Shown here: one piece after another, positions 41,261 to 50,005 of the stretch
How positions within the stretch are numbered: the first letter of the stretch is position 1
Layout: every line of letters begins with the position of its first letter
Assembly (NCBI RefSeq): GCF_900090145.1
Contig: NZ_FMHI01000012.1
Span: 1-64,000, forward strand
From: Streptomyces sp. WMMB 322
Lineage (GTDB): Bacteria > Actinomycetota > Actinomycetes > Streptomycetales > Streptomycetaceae
Length of the DNA stretch: 64,000 nucleotides
Reading direction: 5' to 3'
Program-made: the position numbers and the translations under genes
Notes under the pieces: model-generated
What the model was told of the DNA's origin: nothing
Seen by the model: only the letters and a program-made list of their open reading frames with translations
Databases searched by the model: none

Positions 41261-41451
41261 GGGTCGCTCCTCGGGTCAGCCCAGCGGTGTCCGGTGCGCA
41301 GAGACTAACGCCTGACACGCTTGGCGACGCCGCCACCGACGGAGCCCGGTGAAGCCGGTTCCGAGGGCGACGGCGTCGCCGTGCGTGCCCTGCTGGGCCG
41401 AGGGAGGCGCAGCCGTCGCCCCGAGTCGGACGGCTGCGCGGGACCGGTGGT

Positions 41452-41865
41452 TCAGCTCTCGGCGAGGATGTGCGAGAGCTCTGTGTCGAGGTCGAAGTGT
41501 CGGTGCTCGGTGCCGGGCGGCACAGCAGCGTCGGTTCGCTTGAGGAAGGACTCCAGGGCCCGCGCCGGGGCCTCGAGAAGAGCCTCGCCCTCAGGGGAGC
41601 TCAGGGCGATGCAGACGACGCCCTGACCGTGGCTACGGGAGGGCCATACACGAACGTCACCGGTGCCGGTGGGCCTGTGCAGCCCCTCGGCGAGGAGGTC
41701 GCGCGCGAAGACCCATTCGACGGTCTCCTCGGCGCCGGTGTGGAAGGTGGCGTGGACGGCATAGGGATCGGCCGTGTCGTACCGCAGCCCCGCGGGTACC
41801 GGCAGTGATGACTCGCTCGAAACAACGAGGCGCAGGTGCAGCTCGCAGCTGACCGTGGTGTTCAT
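41452..41865 (-). CDS. ssgB: Sporulation-specific cell division protein SsgB
   Basis: Helps place FtsZ at future septa in sporulating aerial hyphae, acting with SsgA at the membrane. The 137-aa sequence from MNTTVSCELHLRLVVSSESS to the end DTELSHILAES looks essentially identical to S. coelicolor SsgB (from memory), including EETVEWVFARDLLAEGLHRPTGTGDVRVWPS. ATG 41865 gives the standard length; the open frame extends 22 codons upstream without homology. This is strong evidence for a sporulating streptomycete. Confidence 0.97.
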   Translation of the reverse strand: MNTTVSCELHLRLVVSSESSLPVPAGLRYDTADPYAVHATFHTGAEETVEWVFARDLLAEGLHRPTGTGDVRVWPSRSHGQGVVCIALSSPEGEALLEAPARALESFLKRTDAAVPPGTEHRHFDLDTELSHILAES

Positions 41866-42055
41866 AAGCGCCAGGGCCTTTCGCTCAGTGTGCGCTCGGG
41901 GGTTCGCACGTCGGCGAAATCGACATGCCACGTACTCGTCGGTTGTAAACCCCTCTGACCGTTTTGCGAGTAATGCAGCCCTTGATATGGCCTGTGTCGT
42001 TTTTTTGGCGTAGGGCTATTCCGGTGACGGCGCCGGCTTCGGTTACGTTGGGGAT

Positions 42056-42385
42056 ATGTACGCAGAGAGTGACCAGCGACCGCTGGGGTCTCGGGCCCCG
42101 CGGTTCATCAAGTCATCGAAGCCCCTGCACCGGACCTGGCAGGTGTTGATCTTCCTTCTCGGTCTGGCGGTCGTGGCCGGGGGAGTGGTGCTGCTCCCGC
42201 TGCCGGGTCCCGGCTGGCTGATCATCTTCGCGGGCATTGGACTGTGGGCGACGGAATTCCCCTGGGCACAGCGGGTGCTGCGCTGGACGAAGCGGCAGGT
42301 CCTGGAGTGGACGCACTGGCTGAAGGCCCGGCGGCAGGCGCGCCGACGACGCAAGGAGGCCACGGAGAAGCAGTACGTGCGGTAG
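42056..42385 (+). CDS. TIGR02611 family small membrane protein
   Basis: A 109-aa protein with two membrane segments (about 28-45 and 51-70) around PLPGPGWLIIFAGIGLWATEFPWAQRVL, the PGPGW core of TIGR02611, and a very basic C-terminal helix (KARRQARRRRKEATEK). TACGTT at 42044-42049 lies six bases before ATG, another likely leaderless start. Conserved next to ssgB and tRNA-Val in streptomycetes as far as I recall. Function unknown. Confidence 0.85.
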   Translation: MYAESDQRPLGSRAPRFIKSSKPLHRTWQVLIFLLGLAVVAGGVVLLPLPGPGWLIIFAGIGLWATEFPWAQRVLRWTKRQVLEWTHWLKARRQARRRRKEATEKQYVR

Positions 42386-42448
42386 GGGCCGAGGGTGTCC
42401 GCGGAGTCCGGAGGACGGCTTCACATGCGGTAATCTGATGCGCGCAGC

Positions 42449-42520
42449 GGGCGATTAGCTCAGCGGGAGAGCGCTTCGTTCACACCGAAGAGGCCACTGG
42501 TTCGAACCCAGTATCGCCCA
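42449..42520 (+). tRNA. tRNA-Val (anticodon CAC), copy 1
   Basis: 72-nt cloverleaf: acceptor GGGCGAT/ATCGCCC, anticodon stem CTTCG/CGAAG with loop TTCACAC (CAC), T-arm ACTGG/CCAGT. It differs from the copy at 43342 by a single base in the variable region (GGCCAC versus GGTCAC). Confidence 0.95.
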
Positions 42521-42530
42521 CCGCTTCGAG

Positions 42531-42558
42531 CGGGGTCCGGCTGAATGGCCGGGCCCCG
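42531..42558 (+). terminator. Terminator after tRNA-Val(CAC) copy 1
   Basis: CGGGGTCCGGC and GCCGGGCCCCG form an 11-bp stem with one wobble pair and a six-base loop, 10 nt after the tRNA. The following 270 bp up to the SRPBCC gene are relatively A/T-rich around 42640-42730 but hold no gene I can support. Confidence 0.7.
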
Positions 42559-42831
42559 TTCTCGTGCATCGGGCACGCGGCGTCTTCCGGTCTTCTCTCC
42601 GGTCCCGCACCGTGATTCTCGTCGAAGCGGAGAAGCAACGGGAATTCACTTCATCGGTAATTACGGACGGATGCATTCCGCGGTTCGGGTGTGTGAACTC
42701 CCGCAGGAACAGACGAATTCGGGGAACGGGCTTCGGTGTACGGCGGTGACCGTGGTGACAGGATCCCGGGAGAGTTCACGGTCCGCGGGCGGCAACGGCC
42801 TTCCGCGGGGGAGAGGGTGAGGAGCGTGCCG

Positions 42832-43308
42832 ATGACGGCCAGACGACACCGCTTCGCGTTCCGCAGCGTCTGGCGGCTCCGCGCGGCCCCCGAAGCGGTC
42901 TACGCGGCGCTGGAGCGCGGCGGTGAGTACCCGCTGTGGTGGCCCCAAGTGCGGGAGGTGCGGGCGCTGGACGGGACGTCGGGCACCGCGCGCATCCGTT
43001 CCGTCCTCCCCTTCGATCTGTTGATCACGGGCCGGGCGAGGCGGCACGAGCCTGCCGCCGGCGTCCTGGAGATGGAGATCACCGGGGACGTGGAGGGCTG
43101 GGCGCGCTGGACGGTGGCCGGGGGCGCAGCCCCGCACTCCGGTGGTGCGGTCGCCGTGTACGAACAGCAAGTCGAGGTGCGCAAGCGGCTGCTGAGGCGG
43201 TTCGCGGTGCCCGCACGCCCCCTCTTCCGTGCCAACCATGCTCTGATGATGCGGGCGGGGCGGCGGGGCCTGGAGCGGTGGCTCCAAGGGCGTTTGGATG
43301 ATGACTGA
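42832..43308 (+). CDS. SRPBCC (polyketide cyclase/dehydrase-like) family protein
   Basis: A 158-aa START/Bet v1-like domain: residues 5-40 (HRFAFRSVWRLRAAPEAVYAALERGGEYPLWWPQV), then strands up to RRFAVPARPLFRANHALMMRAGRRGLERWLQGRL at the end. This fold binds hydrophobic ligands. ATG 42832 follows GTGAGGAGCGTGCCG; GTG starts four to six codons earlier are possible. It is enclosed by two near-identical tRNA-Val genes. Ligand unknown. Confidence 0.82.
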   Translation: MTARRHRFAFRSVWRLRAAPEAVYAALERGGEYPLWWPQVREVRALDGTSGTARIRSVLPFDLLITGRARRHEPAAGVLEMEITGDVEGWARWTVAGGAAPHSGGAVAVYEQQVEVRKRLLRRFAVPARPLFRANHALMMRAGRRGLERWLQGRLDDD

Positions 43309-43341
43309 AGCGCACTGTATGGTTCTGCACGTGCCGCGAGC

Positions 43342-43413
43342 GGGCGATTAGCTCAGCGGGAGAGCGCTTCGTTCACACCGAAGAGGTCACTGGTTCGAAC
43401 CCAGTATCGCCCA
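43342..43413 (+). tRNA. tRNA-Val (anticodon CAC), copy 2
   Basis: Same 72-nt structure as 42449-42520 with one base change outside the stems. Direct repeat about 890 bp away, so homologous deletion of the SRPBCC gene is conceivable. Confidence 0.95.
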
Positions 43414-43419
43414 CGTGTT

Positions 43420-43458
43420 GAGGAGGCCGGTCCGTCACCCCGACGGACCGGCCTCCTC
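43420..43458. terminator. Perfect 17-bp terminator hairpin after tRNA-Val copy 2
   Basis: GAGGAGGCCGGTCCGTC (43420-43436) pairs exactly with GACGGACCGGCCTCCTC (43442-43458). It also encodes the last residues and stop codon of the exonuclease-like gene on the opposite strand, so it serves both genes. Confidence 0.85.
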
Positions 43459-44175
43459 GCGTGCGTTGGCGGCGGGGGACCGGAACCGGGCAGTCGTCAT
43501 CGGCCGCAGCGGCCAGATGTGGTCCGCCGCCCGCCGTGTTCCGCTGGTGAACCAGGCCGCGGTGCCTGATGCTTCGGCGGCGAACCAGACCGCCTGGAGG
43601 GTGTGCAGCGTGGCGGGTGTGAGCCCGGCGAGCTGTGAGGCGAAGCGGCGGCCGAGCGCCCTCGCCAGCGCCAACGCCGCGACGGCCTCGTCCTGAACGG
43701 TTTCGGCGGGCACAGCAACGCCGTAGTTGTCGCAGAGCCGGTCCAGCCCGCGGTGCGGGCTCGTGGCTCCCGGTGTGCGGTTGAGACGCCGGTCGAGAAG
43801 CACGGGATCGAGTACGCACATGCCGCGGCCGCCGAGGCGGTTCGCGAGCGGCACGTTCGTGTGGCGCCTCAACTCGCGGTCGAGCAGCGTCAGATCGTAC
43901 GGCGCGTTCAGCACGACGAGTGGCCTGCCGGTCGCATGGGTCGCCAGGAACCGCGCCACGCAGTCGGCCGCCGGCCCTGCCGCGAGGGCCGGGGTGCCGG
44001 GCGGCAGGTGCAGTTCCGCCGGTGCCTGCGGCGCCTGCTGGACGGCCACCGCGGCGGCGCACAGCCGGTCCAGTTCGGGGTCGGCGTCCGCCGTGGTGTC
44101 CGGCTCCGGTGCGGTCCCGGGGCGGCGGGCCCGCAGGGCGAGTGCCGCGAGGGGCCCCTCGTACCACTGGGTCAT
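43435..44175 (-). CDS. DnaQ-like 3'-5' exonuclease homologue with degraded catalytic motifs
   Basis: A 246-aa protein recognisable as the streptomycete DnaQ-type exonuclease: it starts MTQWYEGPLAAL and keeps VVLNAPYDLTLLDRELRRHTNVPLANRL (ExoII) and GLDRLCDNYGVAV. But ExoI, expected as FDTETTG, reads PDTTADADPELDRL after an inserted ALRARRPGTAPE-type stretch, so the DxE pair is gone; ExoIII, expected with H-x4-D, reads TVQDEAVAALALARALG with the His missing. It is therefore probably inactive as a nuclease. ATG 44175 begins the homology; upstream in-frame codons up to 44247 have none. Confidence 0.8.
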   Translation of the reverse strand: MTQWYEGPLAALALRARRPGTAPEPDTTADADPELDRLCAAAVAVQQAPQAPAELHLPPGTPALAAGPAADCVARFLATHATGRPLVVLNAPYDLTLLDRELRRHTNVPLANRLGGRGMCVLDPVLLDRRLNRTPGATSPHRGLDRLCDNYGVAVPAETVQDEAVAALALARALGRRFASQLAGLTPATLHTLQAVWFAAEASGTAAWFTSGTRRAADHIWPLRPMTTARFRSPAANAREEAGPSG

Positions 44176-44404
44176 GGCAGCACTCCCGTCCGTAAGGGCA
44201 CCGAGCTGCTGATACCGCATTCCGGGACACGTCAATCGCGGCCGCACCGATCGCGGTTGCCCTGGCGGGAGCAGCCCCGGGGGAGCGGCGAAGCGAGGGC
44301 GGGGGGCAGATAACCGTTTCGCGGGAAGGGGACCGCTCTCGGTACGATTCGAGCGGCGCCCGGCACACGTCGGCGCTCCGTGGAATGAGAGTCAGGAGAG
44401 ACCG

Positions 44405-46381
44405 GTGACCGATGTCCGTGTGATCATCCAACGCGATTCCGAGCGGGAAGAGCGCGTGGTGAACACGGGCACTACGGCCGGCGCTCTCTTCGAGGGGGAG
44501 CGCTCCGTCGTGGCCGCCCGCGTGGCGGGGCAGCTGAAGGATCTGGCGTACGAGGTCGCCGACGGCGACGAGGTCGAGCCCGTGCAGCTGACCAGCCAGG
44601 ACGGGCTCGACATCCTCCGCCACTCCACCGCGCACGTCATGGCGCAGGCGGTGCAGGAGCTCTTCCCGCAGGCCAAGCTGGGCATCGGACCGCCCGTCCG
44701 CGACGGCTTCTACTACGACTTCGACGTCCCGGAGCCGTTCACCCCCGACGATCTGAAGCTCATCGAGAAGAAGATGCAGCAGATCCAGAAGCAGGGGCAG
44801 CGCTTCTCACGACGCGTCACCACCGACGAGGACGCCCGCGAGGAACTGGCGGACGAGCCCTACAAGCTGGAGCTGATCGGGCTGAAGGGTTCGGCGGCGG
44901 AGGCGGCGGAAGGTGCCTCGGCGGAGGTCGGCGCCGGCGAACTGACCATCTACGACAACGTGGACGCGAAGTCCGGCGAGCTGTGCTGGAAGGACCTCTG
45001 CCGCGGGCCGCACCTTCCCACCACCAAAGCGATCCCTGCGTTCAAGCTGATGCGCAGTGCGGCCGCGTACTGGCGGGGCAGCGAGAAGAACAAGCAGCTG
45101 CAGCGCATCTACGGCACCGCGTGGCCGACCAAGGACGAGCTGAAGGCGTATCTGGAGTTCCTGGCCGAGGCCGAGAAGCGTGACCACCGGAAGCTCGGCG
45201 CCGAACTCGACCTGTTCTCCATCCCGGAGGAGCTGGGTTCGGGGCTGGCCGTCTTCCACCCCAAGGGCGGCGTCGTGCGCAAGGTGATGGAGGACTACTC
45301 GCGGCGGCGGCACGAGGAGGCGGACTACGAGTTCGTCAACACCCCGCACATCTCCAAGGAGCAGCTGTTCGAGACCTCGGGGCACCTGCCGAACTACGCG
45401 GAGTCGATGTTCCCGCCCCTGGAGTTCGAGGGGCAGAACTACCGGCTCAAGGCGATGAACTGCCCCATGCACAACCTGATCTTCAAGGCGCGTGGCCGCT
45501 CCTACCGCGAACTGCCCCTGCGGCTCTTCGAGTTCGGCACGGTCTACCGCTACGAGAAGTCGGGCGTCGTGCACGGCCTCACCCGCGCCCGCGGCTTCAC
45601 CCAGGACGACTCGCACATCTACTGCACCAAGGAGCAGATGGCGGACGAGCTGGACAGCCTGCTCACCTTCGTCCTGAACCTGCTGCGCGACTACGGGCTG
45701 AGCGACTTCTACCTGGAGCTGTCCACCCGCGAGGAGGGCAACCCCAAGTTCATCGGTGAGCCCGAGGAGTGGGAGGAGGCCACCGAGGAGCTGCGCCTGG
45801 CCGCCGGCAAGCAGGGCCTGGAGCTGGTGATGGACCCGGGCGGCGCCGCCTACTACGGGCCGAAGATCTCCGTGCAGGCCAAGGACGCCATCGGGCGCAC
45901 CTGGCAGATGTCCACGATCCAGGTCGACTTCCAGCAGCCCAAGCGGTTCGAGCTGGAGTACACCGCGGCGGACGGCTCGCGGCAGCAGCCGGTGATGATC
46001 CACCGCGCGCTCTTCGGGTCGATCGAGCGGTTCTTCGCCGTGCTGCTGGAGCACTACGCGGGCGCGTTCCCGGCGTGGCTGGCCCCGGTGCAGGCCGTGT
46101 GCATCCCGATCGGGGACACACACGTTCCGTATCTGGAGGAATTCGCCGCGGAGGCCGGGAAGAAGGGCCTGCGCATCGAGGTCGACTCGTCCTCGGACAG
46201 GATGCAGAAGAAGATCCGCAATGCGCAGAAGTCCAAGGTCCCCTTCATGATCATCGCGGGGGACGAGGACGTCTCCGCGGGCGCGGTCTCCTTCCGCTAC
46301 CGCGACGGCACGCAGAAGAACGGCGTCCCGCAGAACGAGGCCGTGGCGGAGTTGCTGGAGTCCGCCCGCCCCAGCTCGTAG
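44405..46381 (+). CDS. thrS: Threonyl-tRNA synthetase
   Basis: Charges tRNA-Thr. The 658-aa enzyme has an N-terminal TGS domain (residues 1-62), an editing domain with HSTAHVMAQAV (zinc/His site, about 78-88) and YYDFDVPEPF, and a class II catalytic core: motif 2 region RLFEFGTVYRYEKSGVVHGLTRARGFTQDD, the zinc Cys in AMNCPMHNLIFK, and HRALFGSIERFFAVLLEH (motif 3), then the anticodon domain. GTG 44405 follows CAGGAGAGACC. A -10-like TACGAT lies near 44343. No T-box leader is visible. Confidence 0.97.
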   Translation: MTDVRVIIQRDSEREERVVNTGTTAGALFEGERSVVAARVAGQLKDLAYEVADGDEVEPVQLTSQDGLDILRHSTAHVMAQAVQELFPQAKLGIGPPVRDGFYYDFDVPEPFTPDDLKLIEKKMQQIQKQGQRFSRRVTTDEDAREELADEPYKLELIGLKGSAAEAAEGASAEVGAGELTIYDNVDAKSGELCWKDLCRGPHLPTTKAIPAFKLMRSAAAYWRGSEKNKQLQRIYGTAWPTKDELKAYLEFLAEAEKRDHRKLGAELDLFSIPEELGSGLAVFHPKGGVVRKVMEDYSRRRHEEADYEFVNTPHISKEQLFETSGHLPNYAESMFPPLEFEGQNYRLKAMNCPMHNLIFKARGRSYRELPLRLFEFGTVYRYEKSGVVHGLTRARGFTQDDSHIYCTKEQMADELDSLLTFVLNLLRDYGLSDFYLELSTREEGNPKFIGEPEEWEEATEELRLAAGKQGLELVMDPGGAAYYGPKISVQAKDAIGRTWQMSTIQVDFQQPKRFELEYTAADGSRQQPVMIHRALFGSIERFFAVLLEHYAGAFPAWLAPVQAVCIPIGDTHVPYLEEFAAEAGKKGLRIEVDSSSDRMQKKIRNAQKSKVPFMIIAGDEDVSAGAVSFRYRDGTQKNGVPQNEAVAELLESARPSS

Positions 46382-46490
46382 AGCCGCGGCGGCTCGCTAC
46401 GGCACGGGGGAGCGCGGCCGTGCCGGGGCGGGGCTCCGGGCAGCACCCTGGAGCCCTGCCCCGTACCGGCGAAGTCCTATGCTGGCCCGC

Positions 46491-47036
46491 ATGACGAGCG
46501 AGCCGGAAGAGCAGATCGGGGTCGGGACACCGGACGCGTTCCAGCGACTGTGGACACCGCACCGCATGGCGTACATCCAGGGTGAGAACAAGCCCGCCGG
46601 CCCCGAGGAGGAGGACGGCTGCCCCTTCTGCGCGATTCCGGCCAAGAGCGACGAGGACGGGCTGATCCTCGCCCGTGGCGAGCACGTCTACGCGGTCCTC
46701 AACCTCTACCCGTACAACGGCGGGCATCTCATGACCATCCCCTACCGGCACGTTGCGGACTATCCCGCTCTGACGGACGAGGAGACCGCCGAACTCGCCC
46801 GGTTCACCAAGCGGGCGATGAAGACGCTGCGGGTGGCCGCCGCGGCGCAGGGCTTCAACATCGGCATGAACCAGGGCTCGGTCGCCGGCGCCGGAATCGC
46901 CGCGCATCTGCACCAGCACGTCGTGCCGCGGTGGGGAGGCGACACCAACTTCATGCCGGTCGTCGGCCACACACGGGTGCTGCCGCAACTGCTCGGCGAG
47001 ACGCGCGCGATGCTGGCCGATGCCTGGCAGGACTAG
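46491..47036 (+). CDS. HIT-family nucleotide hydrolase
   Basis: A 181-aa histidine-triad protein: CPFCAIPAK near residue 46 (zinc-type Cys pair), LNLYPYNGGHLMTIPYRHV, and the active site AAHLHQHVVPRWGGDTNFMP (HxHxHxx, about 139-146). Resembles AP4A hydrolase/phosphorylase-like HIT proteins of actinomycetes. TATGCT lies seven bases before ATG 46491, so translation is probably leaderless; the ATG at 46479 would be upstream of that start. It follows thrS by 109 bp. Confidence 0.9.
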   Translation: MTSEPEEQIGVGTPDAFQRLWTPHRMAYIQGENKPAGPEEEDGCPFCAIPAKSDEDGLILARGEHVYAVLNLYPYNGGHLMTIPYRHVADYPALTDEETAELARFTKRAMKTLRVAAAAQGFNIGMNQGSVAGAGIAAHLHQHVVPRWGGDTNFMPVVGHTRVLPQLLGETRAMLADAWQD

Positions 47037-47561
47037 GGCCAGGACCAGGGCCATGGCCCTCGGGCGATTCCCGCGGACCACGTGCTCGTTGGTGGGGGCG
47101 TGTCGTCAACTGGCGTGCAGCGGAGGCGGATTGGACACTGCCGCCACCGGACCGGGGGCCCTCAGCGCGAGCAGTGCAGCACCGTGCAGCGCTGCATCGG
47201 CACGGCTCAGGCGATGGTGGGGCCCGGCCCCCGTCACGACAGAAGCGGTGCCGGCTGCCTCGCGGCACTGCACCCCGTCGGCGTCCTCCCGTCGCTCGCA
47301 CGGCGGTCCGGAGACTCCTCAGGACTCAGGACTCAGGACTCGGGACTCAGGGCGGGCTCAGGACTCCGGGTTCAGGGGGGCTGCGTCCTCGCGCCGTGAC
47401 GCCGGGCGACCGCGCATCCCGCCGATCTAGTCTGGAAGCATGCGTCCAGGATGCGCGCGTCCACGTCGATCCGGCCGAGGCGGAGAGCGCCCCCGGCGCG
47501 CGGCCGGCGGGACCGTCCTGAACGGCTGTGGCGGTCATGGTCCGCTTGACGGGGCGGGACC
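47037..47561. other. Intergenic region with a short tandem repeat
   Basis: About 520 bp between the HIT and pcm genes. At about 47313-47376 the 7-bp unit GGACTCA/GGACTCG is repeated four or five times and then degenerates. A -10 box TAGTCT lies at 47428-47433, giving pcm a leader of about 120 nt. Open frames here look non-coding. Confidence 0.5.
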
Positions 47562-48209
47562 GTGACCCCGCCGTCGGCCCGTGCCCCGGAGGACCTGGCC
47601 CGGGCCTTCGGGCTGGCCGGTGTCACGGACGGCCGGCTGCTGCGCGCAGTACGGGAGACTCCCCGGGAGCACTTCGTCCCTCCGGAGCTCGTCCCGTCCG
47701 CGTACCAGGACGTGCCCCTGCCCATCGGGCACGGACAGGTGACCACGCAGCCTTCACTGTCCGGGATGATGATCGAGGGGCTCGGTCTGGACGGGGACGA
47801 GCACGTCCTGGAAGTGGGTACCGGCCTCGGCTTCCAGACCGCGCTGCTCGCCCGCCTGGCCGCCGACGTGGTGAGCGTCGAGATGTGGCAGGACATCGCC
47901 GAGAGGGCCCGGCGCAATCTGGACCGCCGTGGTGTCGGGAACGTCGAGGTCGTGGTCGGCGACGGCAGCCGCGGCGTGCCGGAGCGGGCCCCGTACGACG
48001 CGGTGGTGGTGTCCGCCGCGTTCGCGGAGGTGCCGGAGCCGCTCATCCGGCAACTGCGCGTGGGCGGCGCCCTCGTCCAGCCCATCGGGCCGGGGGGACG
48101 GGAGCAGGTGACGGCCTTCCGCCGGACCGGGGCAGGGCTGGAATTCCGGGAGGTGCTGGCGGGGGCCTGCTTCGTGCCCCTGCGCGGCCGGTACGGGTAT
48201 CACGTCTGA
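47562..48209 (+). CDS. pcm: Protein-L-isoaspartate O-methyltransferase
   Basis: Repairs isoaspartyl residues in damaged proteins using SAM. The 215-aa protein has RETPREHFVPPELVPSAYQDVPLPIGHGQVTTQPSLSGMMIEGLGL, the PCMT signature, and VLEVGTGLGFQTALLARLAADVVSVEMW as SAM loop. GTG 47562 gives the standard length; the ribosome site is weak (GGGGCGGGACC). Member of a stress/repair-rich neighbourhood with polX and rtcB. Confidence 0.92.
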   Translation: MTPPSARAPEDLARAFGLAGVTDGRLLRAVRETPREHFVPPELVPSAYQDVPLPIGHGQVTTQPSLSGMMIEGLGLDGDEHVLEVGTGLGFQTALLARLAADVVSVEMWQDIAERARRNLDRRGVGNVEVVVGDGSRGVPERAPYDAVVVSAAFAEVPEPLIRQLRVGGALVQPIGPGGREQVTAFRRTGAGLEFREVLAGACFVPLRGRYGYHV

Positions 48210-48277
48210 GCCAGTGCTCGGCGAGGCTGCCGGGCGGGGATGCACGGTCGCCCCGCGCCGGGCCGTGGGCCCCGCTG

Positions 48278-50005
48278 CTATCCGGTCCGGCTCTTGCGCA
48301 GGAACCGGCGCAGCCGCCGCAGCGGCCAGGTGTTGATCACGTCCTCGCTCGTCAGCCACCCGCGCTGCGCAGTGCCCACCCCGTAGCGCAGGTTCGCGAG
48401 TTGGAGCACGGAGTGGGCGTCGGTGTTCACCGCGAACTTCGCGCCGTACTCCTTGGCGCGGAGGATGTCCTCGTCGCACAGGTCGAGGCGGTCGGGCTGG
48501 GAATTGACCTCCAGCGCGGTACCGCTGCGGGCGCAGGCGGCGAAGACCTCGTCCAGATCCACGTCGATCCCCGGCCGCTTGCCGATCAGGCGAGTGGTCG
48601 GATGGCCGATGACGTTGACGTGCGGGTTCTCGCAGGCCCGCAGAAGCCTCCGGGTCATCGCGGCGCGGTCCAGCGCGGTGTGGGAGTGCACGGAGGCGAC
48701 GCAGATGTCGAAGCCGGCGAGGAAGTCGTCGGGCCAGTCGAGCTCGCCGTCCGGTCCGATGTTGAGTTCGACGCCGTGCAGCAGCCGCATCCTGCGGTGC
48801 CTGCCGTCCATCGCGCGGACCTGTTCGCGCTGGGCGAGGATCTTCTCCTCGGTCATGCGCTGCATGTACAGGTTGGGCGCGTGGTCGGTGACGGCGTAGT
48901 ACGCGTAGCCGCGGCCGGCGGCGGCGGTCACCATCTCCTCCAGCGGCGCGAGGCCGTCGGTGAGGTCGGTGTGGGTGTGCAGGTCGCCCCTGACGTCTCC
49001 CTCCGTGATCACCTCGGGCAGTTCGCCGCGCAGGCCCGCCTCGATCTCCCCGCGGTCCTCGCGCAGGGTGGGCGGGATCCACGGCAGGCCCAGCCTCGCG
49101 TACACCTCCTCCTCGGTCCGCGAGGCGACCGTCCGCCCGCTCTCCACCTCGGACAGTCCGTACTCGGAGAGCTTGAGCCCCTGCCGGACGGCGATGGTGC
49201 GGGTGCGGACGTTGTGTGCCTTCGAACCGGTGAAGTACTGCAGGCCCGCGCCCCAGGAGTCCGGCGGCAGGACGCGCAGGTCCACCTGGAGGCCCTTCAG
49301 GGTGCGGATCGTGGTCTTCTTCTCGCCGTGGGCGACGACCTCGGCCGTGGAAGGCAGCTCGCTCAGCGCCGTCATGAACCGCTCGGACTCCTCCGCCGCC
49401 ACGAGGAGGTCGATGTCGCCCACCGTCTCCTTCATGCGGCGCAGGGAGCCCGCGTAGGCGCAGCGCCGGCATCCGGTCATGCTGGAGAGTTCGGCGACGA
49501 TGTCCTCTGCGGGACCCGTGGCGACGTCGAGCGGGATTCGGCCGCCCGCCTGCCGCATGAGGGCGATGCCGTGCAGGATGTTCTCCTCGGTCTTCCTGCC
49601 GAAGCCCTTCAGGTCGGCCAGTCTCTCCTCCTTGACGGCCTCGGCCAGCTCGTCCACGGAGGAGATGTGCAGACGCTGATAGAGGGTCATGGCCTTCTTC
49701 GGGCCGAGAGTGGGGATGGCGATGAGTTCCCGCACCCCGGCCGGGATCTGCGCCCGGGTCTCCTCGACTGCCGCGACCCGGCCGGTGCTCAGGTACTCGA
49801 GCACCTTGTCGGCGATGGATCTGCCGACTCCCGGAATCTCGCGCAGGCCCTCGGCGTCCAGCCGGGAGACGTCGGCGGGGTGTCCGCCGATCGCGCGGGC
49901 GGCCTTCTCGTAGGCACGTGCCTTGAAGGCGTCCCCGCCAGTGATCGCGATGAGGTCGGCGTACTCCTGGAGGAGTGTCTCGACCTCGTCGTTCGGCCTG
50001 GCCAC
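48278..50005 (-). CDS. polX: PolX-type DNA polymerase with PHP exonuclease domain
   Basis: Repair polymerase that fills short gaps. The 575-aa protein has helix-hairpin-helix motifs (REIPGVGRSIADKVLEYL; LKGFGRKTEENIL), the nucleotidyltransferase motif AGSLRRMKETVGDIDLLVA with the catalytic Asp pair, and a C-terminal PHP domain: RGDLHTHTDLTDGLAPLEEM, VTDHAPN, VNTDAHS. GTG 50005 is chosen because TAGAAT ends seven bases upstream, matching a leaderless start; an ATG at 50041 lies before that box. Confidence 0.93.
   Translation of the reverse strand: MARPNDEVETLLQEYADLIAITGGDAFKARAYEKAARAIGGHPADVSRLDAEGLREIPGVGRSIADKVLEYLSTGRVAAVEETRAQIPAGVRELIAIPTLGPKKAMTLYQRLHISSVDELAEAVKEERLADLKGFGRKTEENILHGIALMRQAGGRIPLDVATGPAEDIVAELSSMTGCRRCAYAGSLRRMKETVGDIDLLVAAEESERFMTALSELPSTAEVVAHGEKKTTIRTLKGLQVDLRVLPPDSWGAGLQYFTGSKAHNVRTRTIAVRQGLKLSEYGLSEVESGRTVASRTEEEVYARLGLPWIPPTLREDRGEIEAGLRGELPEVITEGDVRGDLHTHTDLTDGLAPLEEMVTAAAGRGYAYYAVTDHAPNLYMQRMTEEKILAQREQVRAMDGRHRRMRLLHGVELNIGPDGELDWPDDFLAGFDICVASVHSHTALDRAAMTRRLLRACENPHVNVIGHPTTRLIGKRPGIDVDLDEVFAACARSGTALEVNSQPDRLDLCDEDILRAKEYGAKFAVNTDAHSVLQLANLRYGVGTAQRGWLTSEDVINTWPLRRLRRFLRKSRTG

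Noticed and set aside
44248..44404. T-box leader upstream of thrS
   Set aside because: No T-box sequence or specifier hairpin is visible in the 157-bp space.
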